From NCBI GenBank assembly GCA_002840405.1, contig PHAR01000006.1:1-64000 (forward strand): a DNA stretch of 64,000 nt. Reading direction: 5' to 3'. Positions within the stretch are counted from its first letter, which is position 1, and every line of letters starts with the position of its first letter. Below, one piece after another: positions 9,441 through 17,021 of the stretch. Position numbers and translations under genes: made by a program. The notes under the pieces were generated by a model that did not search any database, had not been told where the DNA came from, and saw only the letters and a program-made list of their open reading frames with translations. The stretch comes from Deltaproteobacteria bacterium HGW-Deltaproteobacteria-8. GTDB taxonomy: Bacteria; Desulfobacterota; Desulfovibrionia; Desulfovibrionales; Desulfovibrionaceae.

Positions 9441-9583
9441 CCCACGGCCCGGGCCTGGTCCGCGCGTGCGGGGTGGCCGTCCGGGCCGGTGCGCCCCCCC
9501 CCTTTGCGCTCACGCCGAACTGATGTAGGGTCGTTCTGTAGCAGCGAGTGATGTCCCCAGACCCTCATCCAGGCGGGCCTACC

Positions 9584-10345
9584 ATGAGCCAGAGTTCCGT
9601 TCACGAGCGCTTAAGAGGCGTGTTCTCCCAGAAAAAGACGGCCAAGATCGGCACCGGGACCACGGCCCGCAGGACCGAGGTCATTTCCTATTATTTTGTG
9701 GAGGAGCGCGAGGACGGGGTGGTGCTGGTGCAGGCCCTCACGGCCAGCGACGTGCCCTTTGGCCCGGTCACGGAGATCACCCGCGAGGAGTTGCTGGAGA
9801 GCTACCTGCCCGAGCCCCAGAAGACCCTGTCCCGCAGCCATGCGACCCAGACCCCGCAGGAGATGGATATCCAGAAGGCCGTGGCTCGGGGCGACAAGTT
9901 CCGCAAGCGCGGCGAGAATTTTACCGCCGAGTACGAGTACAGCAAGGCCCTGTCTCTGGATGAGAAGAACGTGCGCGCCAACTTCGGCATCGGCCTGTGC
10001 TACATCACCCGGGGCGAGACAGACAAGGCCAGGGAGGTCTTCGAGCGCGTGGTCAAGATCGACGCGGTCTTCGAGGACGAGCACAAGCACCTGTTCAACG
10101 AGTTCGGCATCAGCTTGCGCAAGAGCGGCATGCACGCCGAGGCCATGGACTACTACCGCCGCGCGCTCGACCTCTCGCCCGAGGATGAGAACCTGCACTA
10201 CAACATGGCCCGGGCCGCCTACGACAAGGGCGACAAGGGCCTGGCCGGGGTGTACCTCAAGTCCTGCCTGGCGCTCAATCCCACGCACGAGGAGGCCCTC
10301 CAGTTCGTGGATTTCCTCAAGCGCAAGAAGGCGGCAGGCACGTAA
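9584..10345 (+). CDS. TPR-repeat protein (paralogue 1)
   Basis: A 253-residue soluble protein. Residues 1-80 form a distinct N-terminal region (RGVFSQKKTAKIGTGTTARR, then VEEREDGVVLVQAL) and residues about 95-250 contain tetratricopeptide repeats (AEYEYSKALSLDEKNVRANFGIG, HAEAMDYYRRALDLSPEDENLHYNMA). TPRs mediate protein contacts. It is the first of two tandem paralogues. The second begins 57 bases after this stop and shares the same N-terminal motif and repeat layout, so the pair arose by duplication. Function unknown; similar proteins are often annotated as response-regulator-linked TPR proteins in Desulfovibrio. Confidence 0.82.
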   Translation: MSQSSVHERLRGVFSQKKTAKIGTGTTARRTEVISYYFVEEREDGVVLVQALTASDVPFGPVTEITREELLESYLPEPQKTLSRSHATQTPQEMDIQKAVARGDKFRKRGENFTAEYEYSKALSLDEKNVRANFGIGLCYITRGETDKAREVFERVVKIDAVFEDEHKHLFNEFGISLRKSGMHAEAMDYYRRALDLSPEDENLHYNMARAAYDKGDKGLAGVYLKSCLALNPTHEEALQFVDFLKRKKAAGT

Positions 10346-10402
10346 TTCGCAGGAATCTGGAGACGATGGATTCTCCCTAGCTATCTCAGGACGGCCAAGA
10401 CC

Positions 10403-11158
10403 ATGAGCAACCAGCCATACCGCCAGCCCATTCGTGGCATGTTCTCCCAAACCAAGGTCAGTGTCATCGGCACCGGGGCCACGGCGCGCAAGATGGAGAC
10501 CGTGCTCTACTATTTTGCCCGGGAGCATGAGGACGGCATTATGGATGTGCAGGCTCTGGGGGAAGATGTGATCCTTGGCCCGGTCATACGGGTCAACCTC
10601 GACGAGTTCCTGGAGACCTACCAGGCGGAGCCCGAAATGTCTCTGCGCCGCGCGCAAGAAGATGCGGACCGCCAGAGGGATGTCCAGAAGGCCGTGGCCA
10701 GGGGCGACAAGTTCCTGAAGAAAGGCAAGACCTATTCCGCCGAGTACGAGTACAGCAAAGCCTTGGACCTGGACGAGGAGTGCGTCCGGGCCACCTTCGG
10801 CATCGGCCAGTGCTACATCCTTCGAGGCGAACAGGACAAGGCCCGCGAGGTGCTGGCGCGGCTGGTGAAACTGGAGGCGGCCTTCCAGGCCAAGCACAAG
10901 CATCTGTTCAACGAGTTCGGCATCGCCTTGCGCAAGAGCGGCATGCATGCCGAGGCCCTGGCCTACTACACCAGGGCCCTGGAGCTCTGCCCGGACGACG
11001 AGAACCTGCACTGCAACATGGCCCGGGCCTCCTACGACCTGGGCGATGTCCAGGCGGCCATGCTGCATCTGGCCCACTGCCTCGCTGCGAACCCGGGGCA
11101 CCATGAGGCCCAGCAGTTCCTGGTCTTCCTCAAGCGCGCCACACCTGCCGGGGCCTGA
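10403..11158 (+). CDS. TPR-repeat protein (paralogue 2)
   Basis: A 251-residue paralogue of the preceding gene. Shared blocks include RGMFSQTKVSVIGTGATARK, VQKAVARGDKFLKKGKTYSAEYEYSKALDLDEE (compare IQKAVARGDKFRKRG) and HKHLFNEFGIALRKSGMHAEA, the last being nearly identical in both. The N-terminal part has diverged most, which suggests different partners. It ends seven bases before the CobB/CbiA gene, so the three genes are probably co-transcribed, though a functional link to cobalamin is not evident. Confidence 0.82.
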   Translation: MSNQPYRQPIRGMFSQTKVSVIGTGATARKMETVLYYFAREHEDGIMDVQALGEDVILGPVIRVNLDEFLETYQAEPEMSLRRAQEDADRQRDVQKAVARGDKFLKKGKTYSAEYEYSKALDLDEECVRATFGIGQCYILRGEQDKAREVLARLVKLEAAFQAKHKHLFNEFGIALRKSGMHAEALAYYTRALELCPDDENLHCNMARASYDLGDVQAAMLHLAHCLAANPGHHEAQQFLVFLKRATPAGA

Positions 11159-11164
11159 ACCGCC

Positions 11165-12598
11165 ATGACCAAAGCCCTTGTGCTGGCCGGAACCAGGAGC
11201 GGCTGCGGCAAGACCTCCGTTGCCCTGGGCCTCATGCGAGCCCTTGCCCGCCAGGGCCTGCGGGTCCAGCCCTTCAAGGCCGGGCCGGACTTCATCGACC
11301 CCGGCCTCCACGCGCGTGCCGCTGGCCGCGCCAGCCACAACCTCGACACCTGGATGATGCCGCCGGAGGCCCTGCGTGCGTGCTTCGCCCGGTTCGCCGG
11401 GGAGGCTGATGTCGTCCTTATCGAAGGTGCCATGGGCCTGTTTGACGGCCGCAGCGGTGCGGACGAGGAAGGCTCCACCGCGCACCTGGCCAAGCTGCTG
11501 GGCCTGCCGGTGCTGCTGGTCCTGGACGTGGCCGCCCAGGCGCGCTCCGTGGCTGCCGTGGCCCTCGGCTTCGCGCGGTTCGACCCGGCGCTTCGCCTGT
11601 CCGGCGTGGTGCTGAACCGCGTGGCCAGCCCGCGCCACGAGGCCATCCTGCGCCAGGCCATGGCGACCCTGCCGGACGTGCCCGTGCTCGGCTGCCTGCC
11701 GCGCGCCGAGAGTCTTGGCCTGGCCTCGCGCCACCTGGGGCTGGTCGTGGCGGAGGATGTCGCGGAGCTGGACGCCCGCCTGGAGGCCCTGGCCGACTGG
11801 GTGGAGCAGGGCGTGGACATCCCGGCGCTGCTGGCCGGGATGCCGGAGCTGCGCCTGCTCGAAATTTCCGCGCCCGCGCCGCACGTTTCACCGGATGCTT
11901 CGCCGGATCTTTCACCCGCCGTTTCGCGGGGAAGCCGCGTCCGCATCGGCCTGGCCCGGGACCGCGCCTTCTGCTTCGTCTACGCCGAGAACCTGCGCCT
12001 GCTTGAAGAGGCCGGGGCCGAGATTGTGCCGTTTTCGCCGCTTTGCGACGCGGCCCTGCCAAAGGACCTGGACGGGCTGTACCTGCCCGGCGGCTACCCG
12101 GAGCTCTCCGCCGCAGCGCTATCGGCCAACGCGCCCATGCTGGCCGCCGTGCGTGCCTTCTGCGGCCCAGGCGGGAAAGGCAGGCCGGTCTGGGCCGAGT
12201 GCGGCGGGTTCATGTATCTGCAGCGCGCCCTGGTTGATTCAGGCGGCGCGGAGCACGCGCAGTGCGGGGTGTTCCCTGGCCGGGCCGTGATGCGCACCCG
12301 GCGCGCGGCCCTGGGCTACCGCGAGGCGCGCACCCTCGCGCCCGGTCCGCTGGGACCGGAAGGCACGCTGCTGCGCGGGCACGAGTTCCACTATTCAGAG
12401 CTGGAGCAGGCCGGGCTGGCAGCTGGAGAGCAGGGCCAGGCGGCCTTCGCGCTTACGGCCTCGGACGGGCAGACGGTTTTCGACGGCGCCGCACTGGGCA
12501 ATGTGGTGGGCGGATATTTCCACGCGCACCTGGGCTCGAACCCTGCGGCGGCGCGCAGTTTCGTGGCGGCCTGCCGGGCGGCGCACCAAAAGACCTGA
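11165..12598 (+). CDS. cbiA: Cobyrinate a,c-diamide synthase, CobB/CbiA family
   Basis: A 477-residue ATP- and glutamine-dependent amidase. The P-loop AGTRSGCGKTSVALGLMRAL and FKAGPDFIDPGLH open the dethiobiotin-synthetase-like ATP domain. The C-terminal glutamine amidotransferase domain carries the catalytic cysteine in WAECGGFMYL and ends HLGSNP. The family amidates the a and c side chains of cobyrinic acid in B12 synthesis. A second member lies in the dsr cluster (38321-39730) and is more likely the siroheme amidase. This copy is the better candidate for cobalamin, although no other B12 gene or B12-type riboswitch is visible nearby. Confidence 0.9.
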   Translation: MTKALVLAGTRSGCGKTSVALGLMRALARQGLRVQPFKAGPDFIDPGLHARAAGRASHNLDTWMMPPEALRACFARFAGEADVVLIEGAMGLFDGRSGADEEGSTAHLAKLLGLPVLLVLDVAAQARSVAAVALGFARFDPALRLSGVVLNRVASPRHEAILRQAMATLPDVPVLGCLPRAESLGLASRHLGLVVAEDVAELDARLEALADWVEQGVDIPALLAGMPELRLLEISAPAPHVSPDASPDLSPAVSRGSRVRIGLARDRAFCFVYAENLRLLEEAGAEIVPFSPLCDAALPKDLDGLYLPGGYPELSAAALSANAPMLAAVRAFCGPGGKGRPVWAECGGFMYLQRALVDSGGAEHAQCGVFPGRAVMRTRRAALGYREARTLAPGPLGPEGTLLRGHEFHYSELEQAGLAAGEQGQAAFALTASDGQTVFDGAALGNVVGGYFHAHLGSNPAAARSFVAACRAAHQKT

Positions 12599-12720
12599 GC
12601 CTCCGGCGGCCAGGGGCGCTGGCCCTGGACCCCGCCAAGGGCCCTGAGGCCCCTTGGAACCCCCAGTGCGCCGAAAGGGCTGTTTCAGGAGGAACCTGAA
12701 ACAGCCCTTTCGGCTTTGGT
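12599..12720 (+). repeat. Stop-codon-abutting repeat, copy A, with perfect 20 bp palindrome
   Basis: The element begins directly after the TGA of the CobB gene with GCCTCCGGCGGCC, continues through GGCCCTGAGGCCCC and a C run, and ends in a palindrome with 20-base arms (12670-12689 and 12695-12714) around a five-base loop. The arm reads GCCGAAAGGGCTGTTTCAGG. The same three modules in the same order occur at 39978-40068. It would form a very strong transcript hairpin and may act as a terminator. Confidence 0.85.
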
Positions 12721-12830
12721 GGGTCAGGAGACTCTTCGGGAAATCTCGGCAGCACAGCAGGGAGGCTGAAGTAGCCGTGGCGCGACCTGAATCCTGGCCG
12801 CAACACCCTTGAAGCCCCCGAAGGGGGGGG

Positions 12831-13334
12831 CTAGTCCTTGCCCCAGGTCTTGTGCTGGTGTTCCCGGAACCGCGAGGCATAGGGCTTCAGCTGCCTGAGG
12901 GAGCGGCCGAGCTGGGCGGCCAGGGACGGGCCGGAGGCCTGGTCGGAGGGTTGGCCGGAAGGTTGGTTTGAGGTCTGGCCCGATTCCTGGTTTGGAGCGG
13001 CTTGGCCCGAGGAGGTCTGGTCCGTCGGGGTCTTGCTGCCGGCTGCGGCGGCCTTGGCGAGCCTGCCGTACTTGACCTTCATCCGCAGCATGCCGCCCAC
13101 CAGGAGCAGGGCGGCGCTGTTGGCCGCGATGACCGCCGGAGCCTTGATGAGGATGCCGTAGACCAGCCAGAGCAGCACGCCCAGGCACATGGACAGGTAC
13201 ATGAACAGCGAGATGTCGCCCACGGCCTTGGTGCGCCACGTCTTCCAGACCTGCGGCAGGTAGGCCGCCGTGGTCAGCGTGCCTGCGGCCAGCCCGAGGT
13301 ATTCCACCCAGTTCAGTGTGATGTCCAGGATCAT
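12831..13334 (-). CDS. SemiSWEET/PQ-loop membrane protein with long polar tail
   Basis: A 167-residue protein. The first ~88 residues are a three-helix SemiSWEET (MtN3-like) unit with the conserved PQ motif in AAYLPQVWKTWRTKAVGDISLFMY and a terminal helix AVIAANSAALLLVG. SemiSWEETs dimerise to move sugars across the membrane. The second half is unusual: a Ser/Gln/Pro-rich low-complexity stretch with repeated SGQ and PS units (about 100-135), then a basic helix. Typical SemiSWEETs end near residue 90-100. The start at 13334 is preceded by AAGGGG. Confidence 0.85.
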   Translation of the reverse strand: MILDITLNWVEYLGLAAGTLTTAAYLPQVWKTWRTKAVGDISLFMYLSMCLGVLLWLVYGILIKAPAVIAANSAALLLVGGMLRMKVKYGRLAKAAAAGSKTPTDQTSSGQAAPNQESGQTSNQPSGQPSDQASGPSLAAQLGRSLRQLKPYASRFREHQHKTWGKD

Positions 13335-13541
13335 GTCGTGCCCCTTGAAGCCTGTTGGTGTGCGGTTTGGAGGCCAGCGCCTCCGTGCGACCTGATAGCC
13401 GAGTCCGTCCGCCGGGGCAACAGTCGGCTGCACGGTCTGCGGATGCGAAAAACGCGCTGTCCAAAATCGTTGCCTTCCCCCCGCCCGTGGGGGTATTGCA
13501 TCTGGGATGCGCCTCGCGCCATTTTTTGGAGACATACCCAC

Positions 13542-14396
13542 GTGCAGCACCCGGCCATAACAATCGAAAACCTCTGGTTCGCCTACGGCGGCGCGCGCGT
13601 GCTGGATCAGGTGAACCTGACCCTGGCAGCGGGCGAGTTTCTGGCCGTGCTGGGGCCCAACGGCGGCGGCAAGTCGACCCTGCTGCGGCTCCTGCTCGGG
13701 CTGGTCAGGCCCGGCGGCGGCTCGCTCAAGGTCCTGGGCCAGGACCCCGGCCAGACCGGCGGGCGCATCGGGTACCTGCCGCAGTTCACCAGCGTTTCCG
13801 CCAACTTTCCCATCACCGTGCTCGGGGCTGTGGCCCTGGGGCTGGTGCAGCCTGGCTTTTCCGGCCTGGCCGGCTGGCTGAGCCCGGCCGCGCGCCGCGC
13901 CGAGCGTGAGGCCGCGCTGCTGGCGCTCTCCCGCGTGGGCCTGGCCGACCAGGCCGGGCGCAGGCTGTCGGACCTGTCCGGCGGGCAGCGCCAGCGCGTG
14001 TTCATCGCCCGGGCCATCGTGTCCGGGCCGGAGCTCCTGCTCCTCGACGAGCCCACGGCCAGCGTGGACGGCAAGAGCAGGCAGGAGCTCATGGCGCTTC
14101 TGTCCGAGCTCAACCGCGACATGACCATCGTCATGGTCAGCCACGACATGAGCACTGTGGACGGCTGCGTGACCTCCATCGCCTGCGTGAACAGGAGCCT
14201 GCACCACCACGCCGAGAGCCGGCTGACACCGGCGATCTTCGCCCAGGCCGCAGGCGTGGACCTGAAGGCCACCTGCCCGGTGGAACTGGTGGCGCACGGG
14301 ACCGTGCCGCACCGCGTGCTGCTGGACCACGACCACCCGGACTGCTGCGGCGGGACGCACCGCCATGAAAAGAGGGACGAGGGGGACGCGCCATGA
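13542..14396 (+). CDS. Metal ABC transporter ATP-binding protein (Zn/Mn type)
   Basis: A 284-residue ATPase with Walker A GPNGGGKST, signature LSGGQRQRV, Walker B LLLLDEPTASVD and H-loop VMVSHD. It resembles ZnuC/MntB-type ATPases. The C-terminus carries an added His/Cys-rich tail (HHHAES, LDHDHPDCCGGTHRHEK) likely to bind metal, consistent with zinc import. It starts with GTG at 13542 preceded by TTTGGAG. Its ATG-overlapping neighbour is the permease; a periplasmic metal-binding protein is not found in this operon. Confidence 0.9.
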   Translation: MQHPAITIENLWFAYGGARVLDQVNLTLAAGEFLAVLGPNGGGKSTLLRLLLGLVRPGGGSLKVLGQDPGQTGGRIGYLPQFTSVSANFPITVLGAVALGLVQPGFSGLAGWLSPAARRAEREAALLALSRVGLADQAGRRLSDLSGGQRQRVFIARAIVSGPELLLLDEPTASVDGKSRQELMALLSELNRDMTIVMVSHDMSTVDGCVTSIACVNRSLHHHAESRLTPAIFAQAAGVDLKATCPVELVAHGTVPHRVLLDHDHPDCCGGTHRHEKRDEGDAP

Positions 14397-15208
14397 TGGA
14401 CGCCCTCGGCTTCGAGTTTTTCCGCAACGCTTTGCTGGCGGGGCTGCTTGCCAGCGTCATCTGCGGGGTCATCGGCTCGCTTGTGGTGGTCAACCGCACC
14501 GTGTTCCTGGCCGGGGGCGTGGCCCACGCCTCCTACGGCGGGGTGGGGCTGGCCTTTTTCCTGGGCCTGCCGGTGCTGCCCGTGACCACGGCCTTCTCCA
14601 CCTGCGCCGCCCTGTGCATGGCCTGGGTCACGCTGGACTCGCGCGAGCGCTCGGACACGGTCATCGGCGTGCTCTGGGCCGCGGGCATGGCGCTCGGCAT
14701 CATCCTGCTGGACCTGACCCCGGGCTACAACTCCGACCTCATGAGCTACCTGTTCGGCAGCATCCTGGCCGTGCCGCAGAGCGACCTCGTGCTCATGGCC
14801 GGGCTCTCGGCCGCCGTGCTGGTGCTGGCGGGGCTGTTCTCCCGCGGCCTGCTCGTCATGAGCTTCGACGCCGAGTTCGCGCGTTCGCGCGGGGTGCCGG
14901 TGCGCTTCCTGCATTTCCTGCTCATGGGCCTGGTGGCGGTGTGCGTGGTTCTGGTCATCCGCGTGGTGGGCCTGATCCTGGTCATGGCGCTTCTGACCAT
15001 CCCGCCCTTCATGGCCGAGCGCCGCGCAAGCTCCCTTGCGGGCATGATGCTCCTCTCGGCGGCCTTGAGCGCCGTGTTCTGCGTGGTCGGGCTGTATCTG
15101 TCCTATGCGCTCGACCTGACCTCCGGGGCGTCCATCATCGCCGTGGCCTGCGTGGGCTTCGTGCTCTCGCTGCTGTTGCCCTCCGGCCGGGAAAGGATCG
15201 CCTCGTGA
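14393..15208 (+). CDS. Metal ABC transporter permease (ABC-3/ZnuB family)
   Basis: A 271-residue protein with about eight hydrophobic helices, including LLASVICGVIGSLVVVNRTVFLAGGVAHASYGGVG and RVVGLILVMALLTIPPFMAER, both typical of the ABC-3 family that imports Zn2+, Mn2+ or Fe2+. It overlaps the ATPase gene by four bases and the next gene by four bases (GTGA), so the three are translationally coupled. Confidence 0.92.
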   Translation: MMDALGFEFFRNALLAGLLASVICGVIGSLVVVNRTVFLAGGVAHASYGGVGLAFFLGLPVLPVTTAFSTCAALCMAWVTLDSRERSDTVIGVLWAAGMALGIILLDLTPGYNSDLMSYLFGSILAVPQSDLVLMAGLSAAVLVLAGLFSRGLLVMSFDAEFARSRGVPVRFLHFLLMGLVAVCVVLVIRVVGLILVMALLTIPPFMAERRASSLAGMMLLSAALSAVFCVVGLYLSYALDLTSGASIIAVACVGFVLSLLLPSGRERIAS

Positions 15209-15711
15209 GCCGCCGGGGCGGGAAGCCCGAGACCCGGAGCGCCCGGGACATCGCCCGGCACATCCGGAGCATGGCCATGCTGGTGCGCGGGGCCGCTGAT
15301 CTGGCGAGGACAAAGCCCGCGCCCAAGGGCTTTCCCAAGGGCGGCTGCGCGTCAGGTGGATGCTCGACCGAGGGGGGGGCGACAGGTGGCTGCGCCGGAG
15401 GCGGCTGCGCCGCCAACGCCGCAGCCGGGCCCCCACACGAGGAGGAGGCCGGGCGGGGCTGGTGGGTGCTGGCCCAGGGCGGGGCGCTGGACGAGAATGA
15501 TTTCGAGGCGCGGGAGGCCGCGCGCGAGGCCTTGCTTGAGCGCGTCCGCCGCGCGGGCATCCTGGTGGGCGAGAACGTCTGGGTCTGGGACCTGTCGCGC
15601 CGGGCGCAGCTGGTGCTGACCACCCTGCCGACCCTGGAGCGCGCCCGCAAGCTGGCCCAGCGCCTGCGCGCCAAGGGCCTGGCCATCGTCATCCGGCGGG
15701 AGATGCCTTGA
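15205..15711 (+). CDS. Hypothetical protein with Cys/Gly-rich segment, third gene of metal ABC operon
   Basis: A 168-residue protein that overlaps the permease stop with a GTGA start. Residues ~52-72 hold a dense Cys/Gly run (GGCASGGCSTEGG, then GGCAGGGC) with four cysteines in GGC units. The C-terminal half is alpha/beta with a WVWDLSRRAQLVLTTLPTLERAR segment. I recognise no family. There is no signal peptide. The GGC repeats plus the operon position suggest intracellular metal binding or handover, but this is inferred from context only. Confidence 0.7.
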   Translation: MSRRGGKPETRSARDIARHIRSMAMLVRGAADLARTKPAPKGFPKGGCASGGCSTEGGATGGCAGGGCAANAAAGPPHEEEAGRGWWVLAQGGALDENDFEAREAAREALLERVRRAGILVGENVWVWDLSRRAQLVLTTLPTLERARKLAQRLRAKGLAIVIRREMP

Positions 15712-15718
15712 GGGCGGC

Positions 15719-16123
15719 TCAGCCCTTGATAAGCCCCAGCTTGGCAAGTTCTTCGCAGATCTGGCTGGGCCGGAAGGGCTTGGTCATGTAGGACAGGGCC
15801 TGGCCCTGGATGAAGGCGCGCGAGGCCGTCTGGTCGTCGTCCAGGCCGGTGGTGATGATGACCGGCACCTGCCTGTCCTGCGGGATTTCGTGCCTGCCCT
15901 CCAGGGCGCGCAGTTGCTCCAGGGCCTGCAGGCCGTTCATGCCTGGCAGCATGATGTCCAGGAAAACCACGTCAAAGGGCTGGCCGATCTCCAGGGCATC
16001 ACCAAAGGCCGCCACCGCGTCCTCGCCCGAGTCCACGGCCTGGCACTGGCCCTGCTGGCGCAGGGCGAGCTTCAAAAACTCCCGGTTCACGGGCTCGTCT
16101 TCCACGATCAGGATACGCAGCAT
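15719..16123 (-). CDS. Stand-alone response regulator receiver protein
   Basis: A 134-residue single-domain CheY-like receiver. Acidic residues in ILIVEDEPVN, the phospho-acceptor Asp in VVFLDIMLPGMNG, the Thr in VIITTGL and the Lys in YMTKPFRPS are all present. No output domain. The ATG at 16123 is chosen because GGGGAG lies five bases upstream; a GTG six bases earlier is also possible. It follows gmhA on the same strand after a 57-base gap. The cognate kinase is not obvious. Confidence 0.9.
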   Translation of the reverse strand: MLRILIVEDEPVNREFLKLALRQQGQCQAVDSGEDAVAAFGDALEIGQPFDVVFLDIMLPGMNGLQALEQLRALEGRHEIPQDRQVPVIITTGLDDDQTASRAFIQGQALSYMTKPFRPSQICEELAKLGLIKG

Positions 16124-16180
16124 CTTCACTCCCCATGAGCCGTCCGCCTTGGTTCCCTGCGGCGGTGAGCCGCCAGCGGG

Positions 16181-16795
16181 CTAGCCCTGGGGCCGCGCGC
16201 CCAACTCCATGACCGACTCGAACAGGAAGTGGTCCACCACGTGGCAGAGCATGTGCCCGGCCGCGATGTGCACCTCCTGCACCTGGGCGGTGTCCTTGCT
16301 GCCCACGCTGATGAGGTGGTCGCACAAAGGCTCCATTTCGCCGGTCATGGCCCCGCACATGCCGATGGTGGTCAGACCGCGCGCCTTGGCTTCGCGCAGG
16401 CCCGCCAGCACGTTGCGGCTGGTGCCGGAGGTGGAAAGGCCCACCAGGATGTCTCCGGCCTGGCCCAGGGCCTGGACCTGCTTCACGAACACGAGGTCGA
16501 AGCCGTAGTCGTTGCCGATGGCGGTGAGGATGGAGCTGTCCGTTGTCAGCGCGATGGCCGGCAGGGGCGGGCGCTCCAGCCTGAAGCGGTTGACGAACTC
16601 TGCGGCCAGGTGCTGGCAGTCGGCGGCGCTGCCGCCGTTGCCGCAGAAGAGTATCTTGCCGCCTTCGGTGAGGCACAGGGCCACGCTCCGGGCGATTTCG
16701 ACCAGGTGGGCGGCGTGCTCCTCGAAGAAGGCCTCGCGCACGCGCAGGCCCTCCCGGGCGTGTTCCAGTACCTTGCGGATAGCTTTTTCGGACAT
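16181..16795 (-). CDS. gmhA: Phosphoheptose isomerase
   Basis: A 204-residue SIS-domain protein that converts sedoheptulose 7-phosphate to D-glycero-D-manno-heptose 7-phosphate for LPS inner-core synthesis. Diagnostic stretches are FCGNGGSAADCQHLAAEFVNRF, LTTDSSILTAIGNDYGFD and GLSTSGTSRNVL. Glu in the AAEF motif and His near HIAAGHMLCHVVDHF are the catalytic pair in GmhA. Length is typical. No other heptose genes lie in the window. Confidence 0.93.
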   Translation of the reverse strand: MSEKAIRKVLEHAREGLRVREAFFEEHAAHLVEIARSVALCLTEGGKILFCGNGGSAADCQHLAAEFVNRFRLERPPLPAIALTTDSSILTAIGNDYGFDLVFVKQVQALGQAGDILVGLSTSGTSRNVLAGLREAKARGLTTIGMCGAMTGEMEPLCDHLISVGSKDTAQVQEVHIAAGHMLCHVVDHFLFESVMELGARPQG

Positions 16796-16938
16796 GGGGG
16801 TCTCCGGTAGGTGGGCGGTGTTGCGCAAAACAGGAGGCGTATACACCGAATCGGGCCCGCAGGCAACGCGGCTGGCTGGCCCTGGGTGCCGAATAATGTT
16901 CGGACCTAAAGACAGACCGTTCGTCTGCAAGAAATGCT

Positions 16939-16967
16939 TTGAACTCCCGCCGTGATTGGGGTAAAGC
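16939..16967 (+). promoter_or_regulatory. Candidate promoter of livK
   Basis: TTGAAC (16939-16944), a 17-base spacer and TAAAGC (16962-16967) precede the livK start by about 55 bases. A short inverted repeat CAGAC/GTCTG lies just upstream near 16914-16927. Confidence 0.5.
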
Positions 16968-17021
16968 AATCGCACATAGGCTTGGGTTGCACAAATTTCT
17001 ACAATTTTGGAGGATCAACGG

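Noticed and set aside
6707-9604. Long minus-strand open frame across the GGDEF-EAL gene
   Set aside because: Composition is Gly/Ala/His/Gln-rich, with no domains; the plus strand has complete PAS, GGDEF and EAL motifs.
11100-11165. Cobalamin riboswitch upstream of CobB
   Set aside because: Only seven bases separate the TPR stop and the CobB start and no B12-box sequence is present.
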